Part shown: piece after piece, positions 1 through 10,349 of the stretch
Layout: each line of letters begins with the position of its first letter
Numbering within the stretch: position 1 is the first letter of the stretch
NCBI GenBank assembly: GCA_965153355.1
Contig: OZ231128.1
Location: forward strand, 20,088,001-20,152,000
Reading direction: 5' to 3'
Length of the DNA: 64,000 nt
Origin: Flaccisagitta enflata
Lineage: Eukaryota > Chaetognatha > Sagittoidea > Aphragmophora
Notes under the pieces: model-generated
What the model was told of the DNA's origin: nothing
Database searches by the model: none
The model's input: only the letters and a program-made list of their open reading frames with translations
Translations under genes and position numbers: made by a program

Positions 1-16
1 ATTGAAAATAAAAGCC

Positions 17-550
17 CCTTTGGGCAGCGGCCCTAAGGGGACGGGTCCTGTAGAACACAGGGAACACAGCGGACCGTGGTGCTCGTCCGTCGCCGAGGGT
101 TATTCGTCTCCCAGGCCTCCATTCCTTCTGCCCTTCGGTCCCCTGCCTTCTCAGGCCTGAAATCTACCCTCTCAGGCCTTGAATCTGCCCTCTCAGGACT
201 GAAATTTGCCCTTTCAGGCGTGAAACCTGTCCTCTCAGGCTTTGAATCTGCCCTTTCAGGCCTGAAATCTACCCTCACAGATTCAAGGCCTGAGTGGACA
301 GATTTCAGGCCTGAGAGGGCAGATTCAAAGCCTGAGAGGACAGGTTTCAGGCCTGAGAGGGCCGGGGGGGGTGGCGGACAGATTGATGGACGGACGGACG
401 GATAGACGGACGGACAAACGAAAGTCCCCTGTGTTCTACAGGACTTTGTCCCCTTCGAGGCCGCTGCCCTGCCTCTCATTCCGATTTATAACCATGCAAA
501 GCAGGGCAACGGGTATCGCTGACCACATATTGCCCTTGGGCGACCTGTTC
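17..550 (-). repeat. Family B element, apparently complete
   Basis: The left edge carries TTTGGGCAGCGG and the right edge is the B head read in reverse (gggcaacgggtatcgctgacc, then gggcgacctgtt). Between them GC-rich inverted modules (gtcctgtagaacacag and its complement) flank imperfect 20-21 bp units of the type tcaggcctgaaatctgccc. The units switch orientation near position 282, so the core is itself an inverted repeat. Frames that run through it are products of the roughly 21-bp period and are not genes. Confidence 0.75.
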
Positions 551-574
551 AGTACTACAGTGGTACCAGTCATT

Positions 575-820
575 CCCATCTGGTGTGGTGGGAGATGCGC
601 AGTTGGATAACAAGGGTTTGGGACCCCTAGCGGGCCCTAGGCCTAAAGGCCCCAGGCCTCAAGGACTTTCCAGAGCTTAAAACAGGCTTAAATGGCCCAA
701 GGATTGAAAAAAAAAGCTTAATTGCCCTGCCGTACTCTGATCTACGAGTTATTCTAATCTAATGTGGTGGGAAACATGCATGTGAATGAAGAGGGTTTGA
801 GACCCCTTGGGATCCCAGGA
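575..820 (-). repeat. Fragments of the 165-bp tandem repeat
   Basis: Positions 575-700 read in reverse match the 3236-3925 repeat (cccatctggtgtggtggga, then gggacccctagcgggccc). A more diverged piece follows at about 763-812. The remainder is AT-rich and shows nothing recognisable. Confidence 0.5.
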
Positions 821-830
821 ACAAAAAGAA

Positions 831-1196
831 ACAGGTCGCCCAAGGGCAATACGTGGTCAGCGATACCCGTTGCCCTGCTTTGCATGGATGTAAATTGGAA
901 TGGGAGGGAGGGCAGCGGCCTTGAAGGGGATGAAGTCCTGTAGAACACAGGGGACTTTCGTTTGTCTGTCTGTCTGTCCGTCCGCCCCCCCCCTCTCAGG
1001 CCTGCCCTCTTAGGCCTAAAATCTGCCTTCTCAGGCCTGAAATCTGCCTTCTCAGGCCTTGAATCTGTAAGGGCAGATTCAGGGCTGAGAAGGCAGATTC
1101 AAGGCCTGAGAGGACAGGTGTCAGGCCTGAAAGGGTAAATTTCAGGCCTGAGAGGGCAGATTTCAGGCCTGAGAAGGCAGAGTTTTAGGCCTAACA
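831..1196 (+). repeat. Family B element, 3' end missing
   Basis: It begins with the B head (AGGTCGCCCAAGGGCAATAC, then ggtcagcgatacccgttgcc), followed by the gggcagcggcc module and the gtcctgtagaacacag module. The core is a tandem array that switches orientation near 1060-1075. It lacks the closing GGCCGCTGCCC module and runs straight into the head of the next B copy at 1197. Confidence 0.7.
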
Positions 1197-1904
1197 GGTC
1201 GCCCAAGGGCAATATGTGGTCAGCGATACCCATTGCCCTGCTTTGAGTGATTGTGAATTAGAGTGAGGGGAAGCAGGGCAGCAGCCTCGAAGGGGACGAA
1301 GTCCTGTAGAACACAGGGGGACTTTCGTTCGTCCTGCCTGCAGAAGTGGATGAGATGCGATAGAGGGCTGACTGAAGGCCTTCTAGAGCCTAGACTGAGG
1401 TCTAAGAAGGCTGCTGCCAATTGGAAGATGGGAGGGCTGACGTGAGGCGTAAGAGAGCTGGATTGAGACTTGAAAGGTCAGAGGACTGATTTGAAGCCTG
1501 AGAGCAATAAATTGAGGCTTAGATAGCTGTTTTGAGGCCTGAGGGGCCAAGTTTGAGGCCTCTGAGGCCAGGTTTGAGTCCTGAAGATTTGGATTTGAGG
1601 CCTAAGAAGCCAAATTTGGGGCCTGAGAGGCCAGGTTGGAGGCCTGAGAGGTTGGATCTAAGGCCTGGAAGGCTGTATTTGAGGCCTGAGAGGCTTGATT
1701 TGAGGCCTGAGAGGTTTGATTTGAGGCCTGAGAGGCCAGATTTGGGGTCTCAGAGGCCATATTTGAGGTCTCAAAGGCCAGATTTGAGGCCTAAGGAGCC
1801 TGATGGGGGGGACGCATGGACAAACGAACGAACGGACGGACGGACGAACGAAAGTCCCCCTGTGTTCTACAGGACTTCGTCCCCTTCGGGGCCGCTGCCC
1901 AAAA
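1197..1904 (+). repeat. Family B element, complete
   Basis: The head starts at AGGTCGCCCAAGGGCAATAT. The module gcagcctcgaaggggacgaa lies near 1285 and its inverted partner ttcgtccccttcggggccgc near 1876. The core at about 1400-1800 is a run of roughly 20-21 bp units (gatttgaggcctgagaggcc type). This period is divisible by three, so a 140-codon open frame crosses it; I regard that as an artefact. It is followed head-to-tail by another B head. Confidence 0.75.
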
Positions 1905-1994
1905 AGTCGCCCAAGGGCAATATGCGGTCAGCGATACCCGTTGCCCTGCTTTGAGTGATTGTGAATTGGAGTGAGGGGAAGCAGGGCAGCGGCC
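1905..1994 (+). repeat. Family B head fragment
   Basis: About 90 bp of B head (AGTCGCCCAAGGGCAATATG through agggcagcggcc) directly abuts the tail of the preceding copy and then stops. Positions 1995-2411 show nothing recognisable. Confidence 0.65.
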
Positions 1995-2411
1995 CACAGT
2001 CCCATCATTTATACAATATCAGGAAATAGAATCATTTTAGGCCTAAAATCATTTTTCTCTTACCAAATATTAATGTAGATGGACCCAATTTATCCCCTTG
2101 GTTTAGTTTCAGGGCAGGGTAATCATATAGAGGGCAAGGTATAAACCTCAGAGTACTAAATGAACTCAAAAGTGCCATTTTATGAGATGTAGGAAAATGG
2201 AGTAAAAATACTCTCATATGTAAATGCAAAATTCAGGGCTGTCAGCCATGACAATGCAAGACGGAGACTTGAACTACATAGTAGGTGATAGAACCTAATT
2301 GCTTAAGCGGCTGAGATTTTCTACTAAGAGGACATATTTCAAAGTTCAAACAGATCTTGTTTTATGGCGCAAATCGCCTGATTCCATTCTATTTCCTAGA
2401 CTTGAGGGGGT

Positions 2412-3040
2412 GGGCCCCAAAGGGGACAAAGTCCTGTAGAACACAGGGGAACTTTCATTTGTCCTGCCTGAAGAAGTGGATGAGATGCTATAGAGGGCTT
2501 ATTAAAGGCCTTCAAGAGCCTAAACTGAGGTCTAAGGCCTCAGAATGCCAATCAGAAGCTTGAGAGGACTGACTTGAGGCTTAATAGAGCTGGATTAAGG
2601 CTTGAAAGGTCAGAGGACTGATTTGAGGGCTGAGAGGCTTAATTTGAGGCCTGTGAGGCCAGGTTTGAGGTCTGAGAATTTAGATTTGAGGCCTGAGAGG
2701 CCTAATTTGAGGCCAGGTTTGAGGCCTGAGAGGCCAGATTTGAGGCCTGAGAGGCTGGATTTGAGGCCTGAGAGGCTGGATTTGAGGCCTGAGAGGCCAG
2801 ATTTGAGGCCTGAGAGGCTGGATTTGAGGTCTCAGAGGCGAGATTTGAGGCCTGAGAGGCTAGATTTGAGGTCTCAGAGGCCAGATTTGGGGCCTGATGA
2901 GGGGCCGCTGCCCAAAAGGGCAGATTTCAGGCCTGAGAGGGCCTGGGGGGGACGAACGGACAAACGGACAAACAAACAAAAGAACCCTGTGTTCTACAGG
3001 ACTTTGTCCCCTTCGGGGCCGCTGCCCAAAAAGGCCAAAA
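2412..3040 (+). repeat. Family B element lacking its head
   Basis: It starts inside the GC-rich module (ccccaaaggggacaaagtcc), runs through a tandem core at about 2610-2920 with 21-bp units, and ends with the expected ttcggggccgctgcccaaaa. The head that normally precedes the module is absent, so the copy is 5' truncated or rearranged. The 163-codon frame across the core is a repeat artefact. Confidence 0.7.
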
Positions 3041-3235
3041 CAGACCTAATATTCAGAAAATTGTTCTTCCTTATCTTCATGTCTATTGGATGAAGTGAAA
3101 TTGACTGTAACAGTGATTTCTGCGCATTAATTCCCCTACCCAGACACATTACAGCGCCCACCCATCCGCCCACCTGACCACTTAGAATCGACAACTCAGT
3201 GCGATAATCACTGATTCGGACTTCAGGGATCATTT

Positions 3236-3925
3236 AGGGGGCCCCTAGGGGTTTCCATCCCCCGTTATTCATCTGCACATCTCCCACCACTCTAGATGGG
3301 AATGACTGATAGGTTGGTTTCTCACTGGGGTACAACAAGGCAGAACAAGCAGCATTTTTGAGCCAAGTTGGCGTTTTAAAGCCTCTGTGGACCCCTTAGA
3401 GGGCCCTTAGGGGTCCTAAACCCCTGTTATCTATCTGCACATCTCCAACCACTCTAGATGGGAATGACTGATAGGACGGTGTACCTCTGGAGGGCAGAAC
3501 AATGAGCATTTTTGAGCCATGTTGGCCATTTTGAGTCCCAGAGGGCCCCTTAGAGGGCCCTTAGGGGTCCTTAACCCCCGTTATCCATCTGCACATCTCC
3601 CACCACTCTAGATGGGAATGACTGATAGGTCGGTGTACCACAACAAAGGGCAGAACAAGAAGCATTTCTGAGCCATGTTGGCCTTTTTGAGCCCCTAGGG
3701 GCCCCTTAGAGGGCCCGTAAGGGTCTCAAACCCCCGTTATCCATCTGCACATCTCCTACCACTCTAGATGTAAATGACTGATGGGTCGGTGTACCACTGG
3801 GGTACGACAGGGCAAAACAAAAAGCATTTTTAAGCCATGTTGGCATTTTTTAGCCCCTGGGGGCCCCTTTGAGGGCCCCTAGGGATATAAAACCCTCGTA
3901 ATCCATCTGTATTTCTACCCCTACA
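3236..3925. repeat. 165-bp tandem repeat, about four units
   Basis: Units recur with a spacing near 160-168 bp. Each carries cccccgttatccatctgcac, ccaccactctagatgggaat, a gggtac/ggcagaacaa segment, and a gagggcccttaggggtcc segment. The GGGCCC-rich part is locally self-complementary. Units are diverged. No coding capacity is visible. Confidence 0.8.
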
Positions 3926-4894
3926 CTAAATGGTCATAACCTTAGAGCCAGTGTATCAATTGAGTACAAAAGAGCAAAAAAATGATTTTTTTCTTATTTT
4001 TTACTATATTTCGACTAAAAATGCTTTTTTTGAGGGAAAAAACTCAACTTTTCTTCAAAAGCGCTCTAACGATTATTTGTTTTTTGGCGGAAATTAGTCG
4101 GCACCAACCGTGGGAGCAGCCTGGACACCATCCCTGGGTTAGTGATTCACCTTGGGCCTGGCGTTACCATCCAGATACAGTGACAAAGAAGGTCAAGTAG
4201 GCCCACTAAAATCTTGTACTTTTTGCTTCACACGCGTGTACTAGACTTGAATCCTACCCATATCTGTTATTGCAAGGTTAAACCCAAAATTCAAAATCCA
4301 CATGTCAGCATTCAGATGCTAGCTCTGCATTAGATATCCCATTTGGGTGCTTCACATAGCAAAAGTTGGTTATTCCTTTTCACCCTCTTTACCTTTTATG
4401 AAGTGGCTAATATTAGAACTCTTACAATCTTCTTTTTTAGAAAAATCATTTATCTTTGGCTTTTTTAGCAAATTGTTTTGGAGGACTTAATTTGCATATT
4501 GCATTGGATGAAACAATATGCTAACATTCTTTTTAAATCAGTTTTTACTCTTGTCTATTCATCATGGAATTGTTTATCTGCGTTTTTGTAACCTCTCTTA
4601 TAACTTATGTTCATATATTTTTTGCTGGTTTTACAAACACTATGATTTTCTAAAACAAATGATTGTCCTTTTAGTAATAAGATTATGTAGGATTTTGCTG
4701 ATTTCTGGGATTTCTGTGAGAATTTCTGTGGGAATCTCTGAGGGAATTTCTGAGGGAATGTCTGAAGGAATTTTGAAAAAAAATAGTCATCCTCATGAAT
4801 TTTATTCTTTTACATTACCTAAGTAGGGCGAAGGGATTCTCGCTTTCTAAAGCATCCAAATATCCCAAATAATTCATAATTCCGTCAATTCAGG
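3926..4894. other. AT-rich stretch without recognised features
   Basis: No exon, RNA or repeat structure could be supported here, apart from a short run of imperfect 12-bp units (gggaatttctga type) at about 4709-4775. Confidence 0.5.
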
Positions 4895-5464
4895 TACAGT
4901 ACCTTCCGAGCAAAATTGGCTAAAACTGGAGGATTAATTTTTGTTACTTTAATTTCATTTTCCAAACTTCATTTTTTGTATGTAACTTGATATAAAGATA
5001 TTTAATTCCTTCAACATATTTAGCTGTCAAAAAAAATAACTCGTGAAATCAAAGTACATGAAGACATCAATATGGAGTGTTCTAACCCAGATCAATGGAT
5101 TCAGCAGAAAATTTTACCTATCCTAGACTACAAGAACAGCTCAAGCAGACTATTATTTCAGGTTTTATGACCATTTAAAGTTTTTAAGGACAATTGTCCT
5201 TAATCATTTTGAGACAATTGTCCTTAAAAACTTAAAATGGCTGTAAAACCTGAAATAATTGTGATGGTGTGGGTTAGAATACTCCATATTGATGCCTTCA
5301 GGCACTTTGATTTCACGAGTTATCTTTTTTGACAGCCAAATATGTTCAAGGAATTAAGTATCTTTTAATTAAGTTAGATATAAAAAATAAAATTTAGGTA
5401 ATGAAATTAAAGTAACAAAAATTAATCCTCCAGTTTTAGCCGGGTTTGCTTGGAAGGTACTGTA
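4895..5464. mobile_element. TA-flanked foldback MITE (Tc1/mariner-type ends)
   Basis: The left end reads TACAGTACCTTCC and the right end GGAAGGTACTGTA, giving terminal inverted repeats bounded by TA on both sides. Inverted similarity continues far inward: the taaaactggaggattaattt segment pairs with its complement near 5420, and tcgtgaaatcaaagt pairs near 5310. The middle holds two copies of the palindrome-like ggacaattgtcc. There is no coding capacity. TA duplication and CAGT-type termini are typical of Tc1/mariner non-autonomous elements. Confidence 0.85.
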
Positions 5465-5514
5465 TGAAATTTGATATATCCGTTGTTATACCTCAGCTGC
5501 TTCTTTTTTGACAG

Positions 5515-5573
5515 GCGAAGTCTAGGGAGTCTGCGAGCGAGGGTGCGGGACCTGATGGCGGCGTTGGCGGTGT

Positions 5574-5604
<31 letters not shown>

Positions 5605-5703
5605 GGTGGAAGTGGCGAAAACCGGGGCGGAACGCCATCACGAGACTCGGCCACGCCAGATCCCGAGGAGAAAAAAGGGCCCAAGCTGTATCTCATCACG
5701 CAG
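5515..5703 (+). CDS. Probable internal exon of an unidentified gene (poly-Gly linker)
   Basis: A 189-bp block starts after a good acceptor (cttcttttttgacag) and ends in CAG before a donor GTGAGA. The frame beginning GCG AAG TCT is open for exactly 63 codons and is in phase 0 at both ends. It encodes AKSRESASEGAGPDGG, then a glycine-rich run of about 19 residues, then SGENRGGTPSRDS, ATPDPEEKKGPK and LYLITQ. GC-rich coding-like composition contrasts with the AT-rich flanks. The middle resembles a flexible linker; the C-terminal piece begins a charged segment that would continue in the next exon. I do not recognise the protein and found no partner exons, so they may lie outside the window. A CGG/GGC microsatellite next to chance splice sites is the alternative. 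Confidence 0.55.
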
Positions 5704-5913
5704 GTGAGAGAGAGAGAGAACAAACAGACAGACAGACCGATATCGTTTTATTTTAGCCTAACCTCATACCCTTAGCTCAAACTCAAAATAGAATTACCTT
5801 CACAGATAGAAAGGGTCAAGGCCGCATACACTACAACGCATTTCGCGTGCGGGAGGGCAGGGTCAGTAATGATGGAGGCTAACTCAAGAATTTTTGCAAG
5901 AGCGGTTATTCAA

Positions 5914-6557
5914 CAAGGCCGGATACACGGCTACCCCAGTTGTGTGCGAATGGGCAGGAGCAGTGCTGGAGAAGGTCACTAGAGCATTTGGGCAGGAGCG
6001 GTAAGCTAAAAAACGCCGAAAAAGTAAATAGTCGCAAAAGCGTTAGATGGTCAGCGGTACCCGTTGCCCCTATGTGAATGTATGAAGGTGTAAGATGGTG
6101 AGAGGGGCAGCGGCCCCGAAGGAGCCGATGACCTATGCTGTTTTTATTTGAGCCTGGAGGCTGGAATTGGGGCCTTGAAGCTGGGATTTGAGCCTGGAGG
6201 TGGGGTTTGGGCCTCGGGGTTGGGATTTGGGCCTCAAGGCTGGGAATTGGGCCTCAAGGCTGGGTTTTGGGCCTAGAGGCTGGGATTTGAGCCTTGAGGG
6301 TGGGATTTGGGCCTCGAGGCTGGGATTTTGGCCTCAATGCTGGGATTTGGGCCTCGAGGCTGGGATTTGGGCCTCGAGGCTAGGATTTAGGCCTCGAGGC
6401 TGGGATTTGGGCCTAGAGGCTGGGATGTGGGCCTAGAGGCGGATTTTGGGTGTGAAAGCATAGGTCATCGGCCCCTTCGGGGCCGCTGCCCAAAAGGGGA
6501 CCAACCGACCGACCGACCAACCGACCGACATAGCGGGGTGTGGCACGCGACTAAAAA
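5914..6557 (+). repeat. Family A element interrupted by a B element
   Basis: The left part at 5914-6024 has the A start (caaggccggatacacggcta), gggcaggagcagt and acgccgaaaaagtaaa. The right part at about 6494-6557 resumes with aggggaccaaccgaccgacc, then tagcggggtg and gcacgcgactaaaaa. The uninterrupted order is seen in the copy at 12341-12544, where gccgaaaaagtaaaaagggg is contiguous. Confidence 0.8.
6027..6493 (+). repeat. Family B element nested in family A
   Basis: The head reads tAGTCGCAAAAGCGTTAGAT followed by ggtcagcggtacccgttgcc. The module gcagcggccccgaaggagcc and its closing inverse cccttcggggccgctgccc are present. The core at about 6150-6450 is a 20-21 bp array of the gcctcgaggctgggatttgg type. 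Confidence 0.8.
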
Positions 6558-6717
6558 CTGCCAGTGAATGCCAAAGAAGCCTAAGGCGACCGACGGACCG
6601 ACTGACATAGCATGCTCACGACTAAAATTCCTCGATGCCGAGAAATATACCTATTTAAAAACTTACTACCCAAAATCAAAATTATATAAGTTACGACCGA
6701 CGAGATCCGTTTTAGTC

Positions 6718-8445
6718 GGGGGTCTTAAGGAAATGCCGTGCAAAAATTTTCAGCAAGCTCTGGAAATTTACATACGGGACTATTTTTTCATGCTGAAGAC
6801 AGCCAATTCATCCGTTTTTCAAAAATATTTTAGCACCCCTTCTAAAAATCGCTTTTTAGGCCATTTTTTCACTTCAAAACGTCATAACAGGTAAACCGTT
6901 CAGGTTGGCTCAACAAAATTTTACATGGTGAAATATGTGATATTTCTTTGGTTACATACCAAATTTCAGCTAAATCGGTTGAGTAGAAGCGGTGTTATTG
7001 AATTTTAAAGTCTAGGTACCTTTTTTCAAAAAAATGCCAAAATTTTGAAAAGGGCTATCCCTAGGCTAAATGGTTCAGCTTCATGCCACAAGATTTTGCA
7101 TGGTCAAATGTATGATAAAAACCGACTTGCATGTCAAATCTTAACCTCTCAGCCTATATAGGAGCAGAGATATGAATGTTCAAAGTTAAGCATATTTTTT
7201 TGAGAAAAAGTCAAAAACTACAAAAAAAAGATTTTTTCTCCTCAACAACAAATGCCACCAACCTGAAATTTTACATGATGAATGATATGATATTTTTTGA
7301 GTTGCCCACAAAATTTGAGCCTTAAAACTCAAATAGAAGCGGAGATATTGTGATTTAAAGTCTAGATACCCACTGTTCCAAAAAATGCAAAATTTTGAAA
7401 AGGGCTATGCCTAGGCCAAACGATTTGGCCGATTGCCACATAATTTGACATGGTGATAAGCAATATTAATAACTAATTCCATGTCAAATCTGAGCTATTA
7501 AACCCTTATCAAAACAGAGTTATAAATTTTCAAAGATTTACCATTACTTTTGGAAAAAAAACAACAAAAATAGAAAAAGTATCATTACTTCTAAACCATA
7601 GTAGCCACGGAGATGAAATTTAACATGATGAATTGTGTGATATTTACGACTCTACATGTCAATTTTTAGCTATCTAGCTCACACTGAGGTCGATATATAG
7701 GCTCTCATAGTCTAAACCCTCTAGAAAAATGGCTTAAAATGTCCATTTTTTCAACTTATTGGCCTAAAAACCCAGTTTTAGTTCATCCACTGGTCCTCAA
7801 TTGGGGTCTTTCCTCTGACTGGATCTAATCTATCGCTAACCAAAGAAAATTTGATGATTGGAGATCTAGAAAGGCTGATATGAAGCCTAAAAGAGCAAAA
7901 ATTTTGTCTGGAAGGCCTGATTTTGGACTGTGTAGACTGATTTAAGGATTTGATGTGTAAGGAGATTTAAGTTGCCCAAAAGCAGATATGGGCAACAGTC
8001 AAAATGGCTGATGAAGGACACAAGAGTGAATTTCCTTATATATATCCTTCTGTTTGTCTGTATGTCCATCCATCTGTATATCTGTCTGTACGTCCTCACT
8101 TGGCTTCTCAGGCCCTAATCCAGTGTTTTTAGTTGAATAAATGCAATGCTTGAACTTGCTGTGTCAGTCTGACAGTCTATTGGTCAGTCAATTGGTGACT
8201 AAATTAAAATACAGGTTCTTTGGTCATATTTAGGCATTTAAAGGTGATTATAGGTATTCAAAAGGGGAGTAAAGGTCATTAGGTTATTTGAGGTAATTCT
8301 AGGTCATTATAGATAATCATGTAATCATAGGTTATTATGGGTAATTTTAACTATGTAGTAATTAAAAGGTATTTATAGGTATTGAACAGGTAGATGCGGG
8401 TGATAAGTAATTGTAGGAAAATATAGCCACTTCTTATTACCCTAG
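6718..8445 (+). repeat. Left arm of a large inverted repeat
   Basis: This arm reads inward from ggtcttaaggaaatgcc and matches the reverse complement of 10350-12065. Examples are gtaaaccgttcaggttggct at 6892 against its inverse near 11880, and ggtcattaggttatttgagg at 8273 against its inverse near 10530. The arm contains degenerate internal units of roughly 180 bp (tttgacatggtga and tgatattt motifs), and at about 7870-8105 a diverged B-like module (gcccaaaagcagatatgggc). No frame of note crosses it. Confidence 0.8.
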
Positions 8446-10349
8446 ATACCATGAAACTAAGGTTTGTTGACCTTGTTTGGCCGGAAATCAGGTCGAAGAA
8501 ACCTGAATCATCCCTCTTAGACCCAAAATCACCCCTTTTTTGCTACGTCTACCTGGTAATACCTACAATTACCCGTAAATAATTATAATTACCAGACCAA
8601 ATTACTATGAGTACCTTTACATACTCATATTCAGTTTTCCATCGATCATCTAAACATGCTTCACTAAAGTAATGGAGACCCATATGACCCTAACAGGTTT
8701 AAAACTCAGCTTCCAGGTACCTATCTCAGCTTAAGGCTCAAATCTCAACTTGAAGCTTAAAGCCACTGCCCCTCTTACTATCACACATTCACAAACACTT
8801 ATGTAGGGGCCAAAGATACTGCTGACCATCTAATACTTTTTCAACTATTCAAGAATTACACTCCTCCTTCCACTCCCATGCTGGAACTACCACTCTCACC
8901 CACTTCTTTTTCTTCACTTCTTTTTCTTCACTCTTTTTCTTCATTTCTAGTTGAAAGAGGCAAGGGGTAATTAAAATCAAAAACAAAGTTTCTTTATGGC
9001 TTTTGAAACATACCCAAATATACTCAAAAATACTAAGTAATACCCAAAAGTACCCAAAAATATCTGGAAGTACCCTTAAGTACCAAAAAAACTTAACTAC
9101 CCTAAATTACCCTGAAGTACCCTAAAGTACCCTGAAGTACCCTAAAGTACCCTGAAATACCCTAGAGTACCTTTAATTACCTCAAAAAACCTTAAACAAT
9201 TATAATTTTGAATATGTGATGGACCAACCTAGCGACCAACCAACCTACTGACGGACCGACATGGCAAGGTGTAAGGTTGCATGCACGCGACTAAAAATTG
9301 ATAATTTGACAGATGAACTGAAGTTGATCAAGATCAGCAAAAAACGCTATTATTATTAGTACTTGCTTTTCCTTTTTGTTCTTATTTCTAAATAAATTGT
9401 GCTGCAGATTGGTCTTAAATTAAAGCTATTTTGCAGTAGTTTCAGGAAATAGTTGAATCCCGCTCTTGCGGACCCACCACTAATGGAATTCTGCCTAAAA
9501 TGGATGCAAATTTATAGTCCCTTCAACTTATTTCTTTTTATTTGGAAAACATATTGATACGTCAAGACTTGAAGGTTTGATCATTCACCTCCAATTCCGT
9601 GACTATGTGATGGGAGTAAGGCGGCTGATGACCTTAGTCTCCAAGTTATCACTATAGACTTTTATCATTTGTGCTTAAACTATAACACCTCATACATTGC
9701 CTGTAATACTGGAGATAAAAAAATCTGTGAACTTTTAAAAACTACAACTGCAAAGAATATGCATTTTTTTCTCTACTCAATTTATTCTTTGACAGAAATA
9801 TTAGCTTTATGTGAACTTTTTTATTTTCCCTTGGTGACTCATCAACTGAATTGTTATATTCTTTTTATATTCTTCTGCTCTTAATGTGGATGTCTTATCT
9901 TATCCAATCCACCATAGTCATGTGTAATTACAGTGAGAATAAAACCTAAACAACAACAAAGTTAGCAAGATGTGAAGAATGTACAAATAAGTGTTCAATG
10001 ACAGTTAATAACAACAGTTGAGGCCATAGAAATTTTGTCTTTTTTTTAGGGGTGTATACAATGGAGTTGCTCTTGATTTCCCCTCCCCCCTGCCTTTTAT
10101 TATATTCCCTGCGGTCAGTTTTTAGGCTAATGGGCAATTTTGAGGTTTAACTGGGCTTTTTTCAGGCAAAAGATGGCTCAATACAAGCCTAGGAGGGCTG
10201 ATTTAAAGCCAAAGAGGTGTGATTTTGGGTCTGAGAGGGATGATTTGGGCTTATTTGACCTGATTTCCAGCTTAACAAGGTCAAAAAACCTTAGTTGTGT
10301 GGTAAAAAGGGTAATCAAGATGATTAAGGTAACAAAGATAATAAAGGTT
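8446..10349. other. Spacer of the large inverted repeat
   Basis: At 8550-8640 lies another, directly oriented copy of part of the right arm (tacctacaattaccc, agaccaaattactatgagta), so the left arm also pairs locally with the spacer. At about 9040-9185 is an imperfect array of 10-bp units (taccctaaag / taccctgaag). At 9221-9298 is the 3' end of a family A copy (ggaccaacc through gcacgcgactaaaaa). The rest, 9300-10349, is AT-rich with no supported gene. Confidence 0.6.

Noticed and set aside
1532-1954. 140-codon frame with a repeated RPERxDLRPER pattern as a repeat-protein gene
   Set aside because: It follows the 21-bp core units of a family B element. The same units give open frames on both strands and in other copies with different peptides.
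5471-5707. 78-codon plus-strand frame over the GGC-rich block
   Set aside because: It is in a different frame from the splice-bounded phase-0 exon at 5515-5703 and starts inside an intron-like region.
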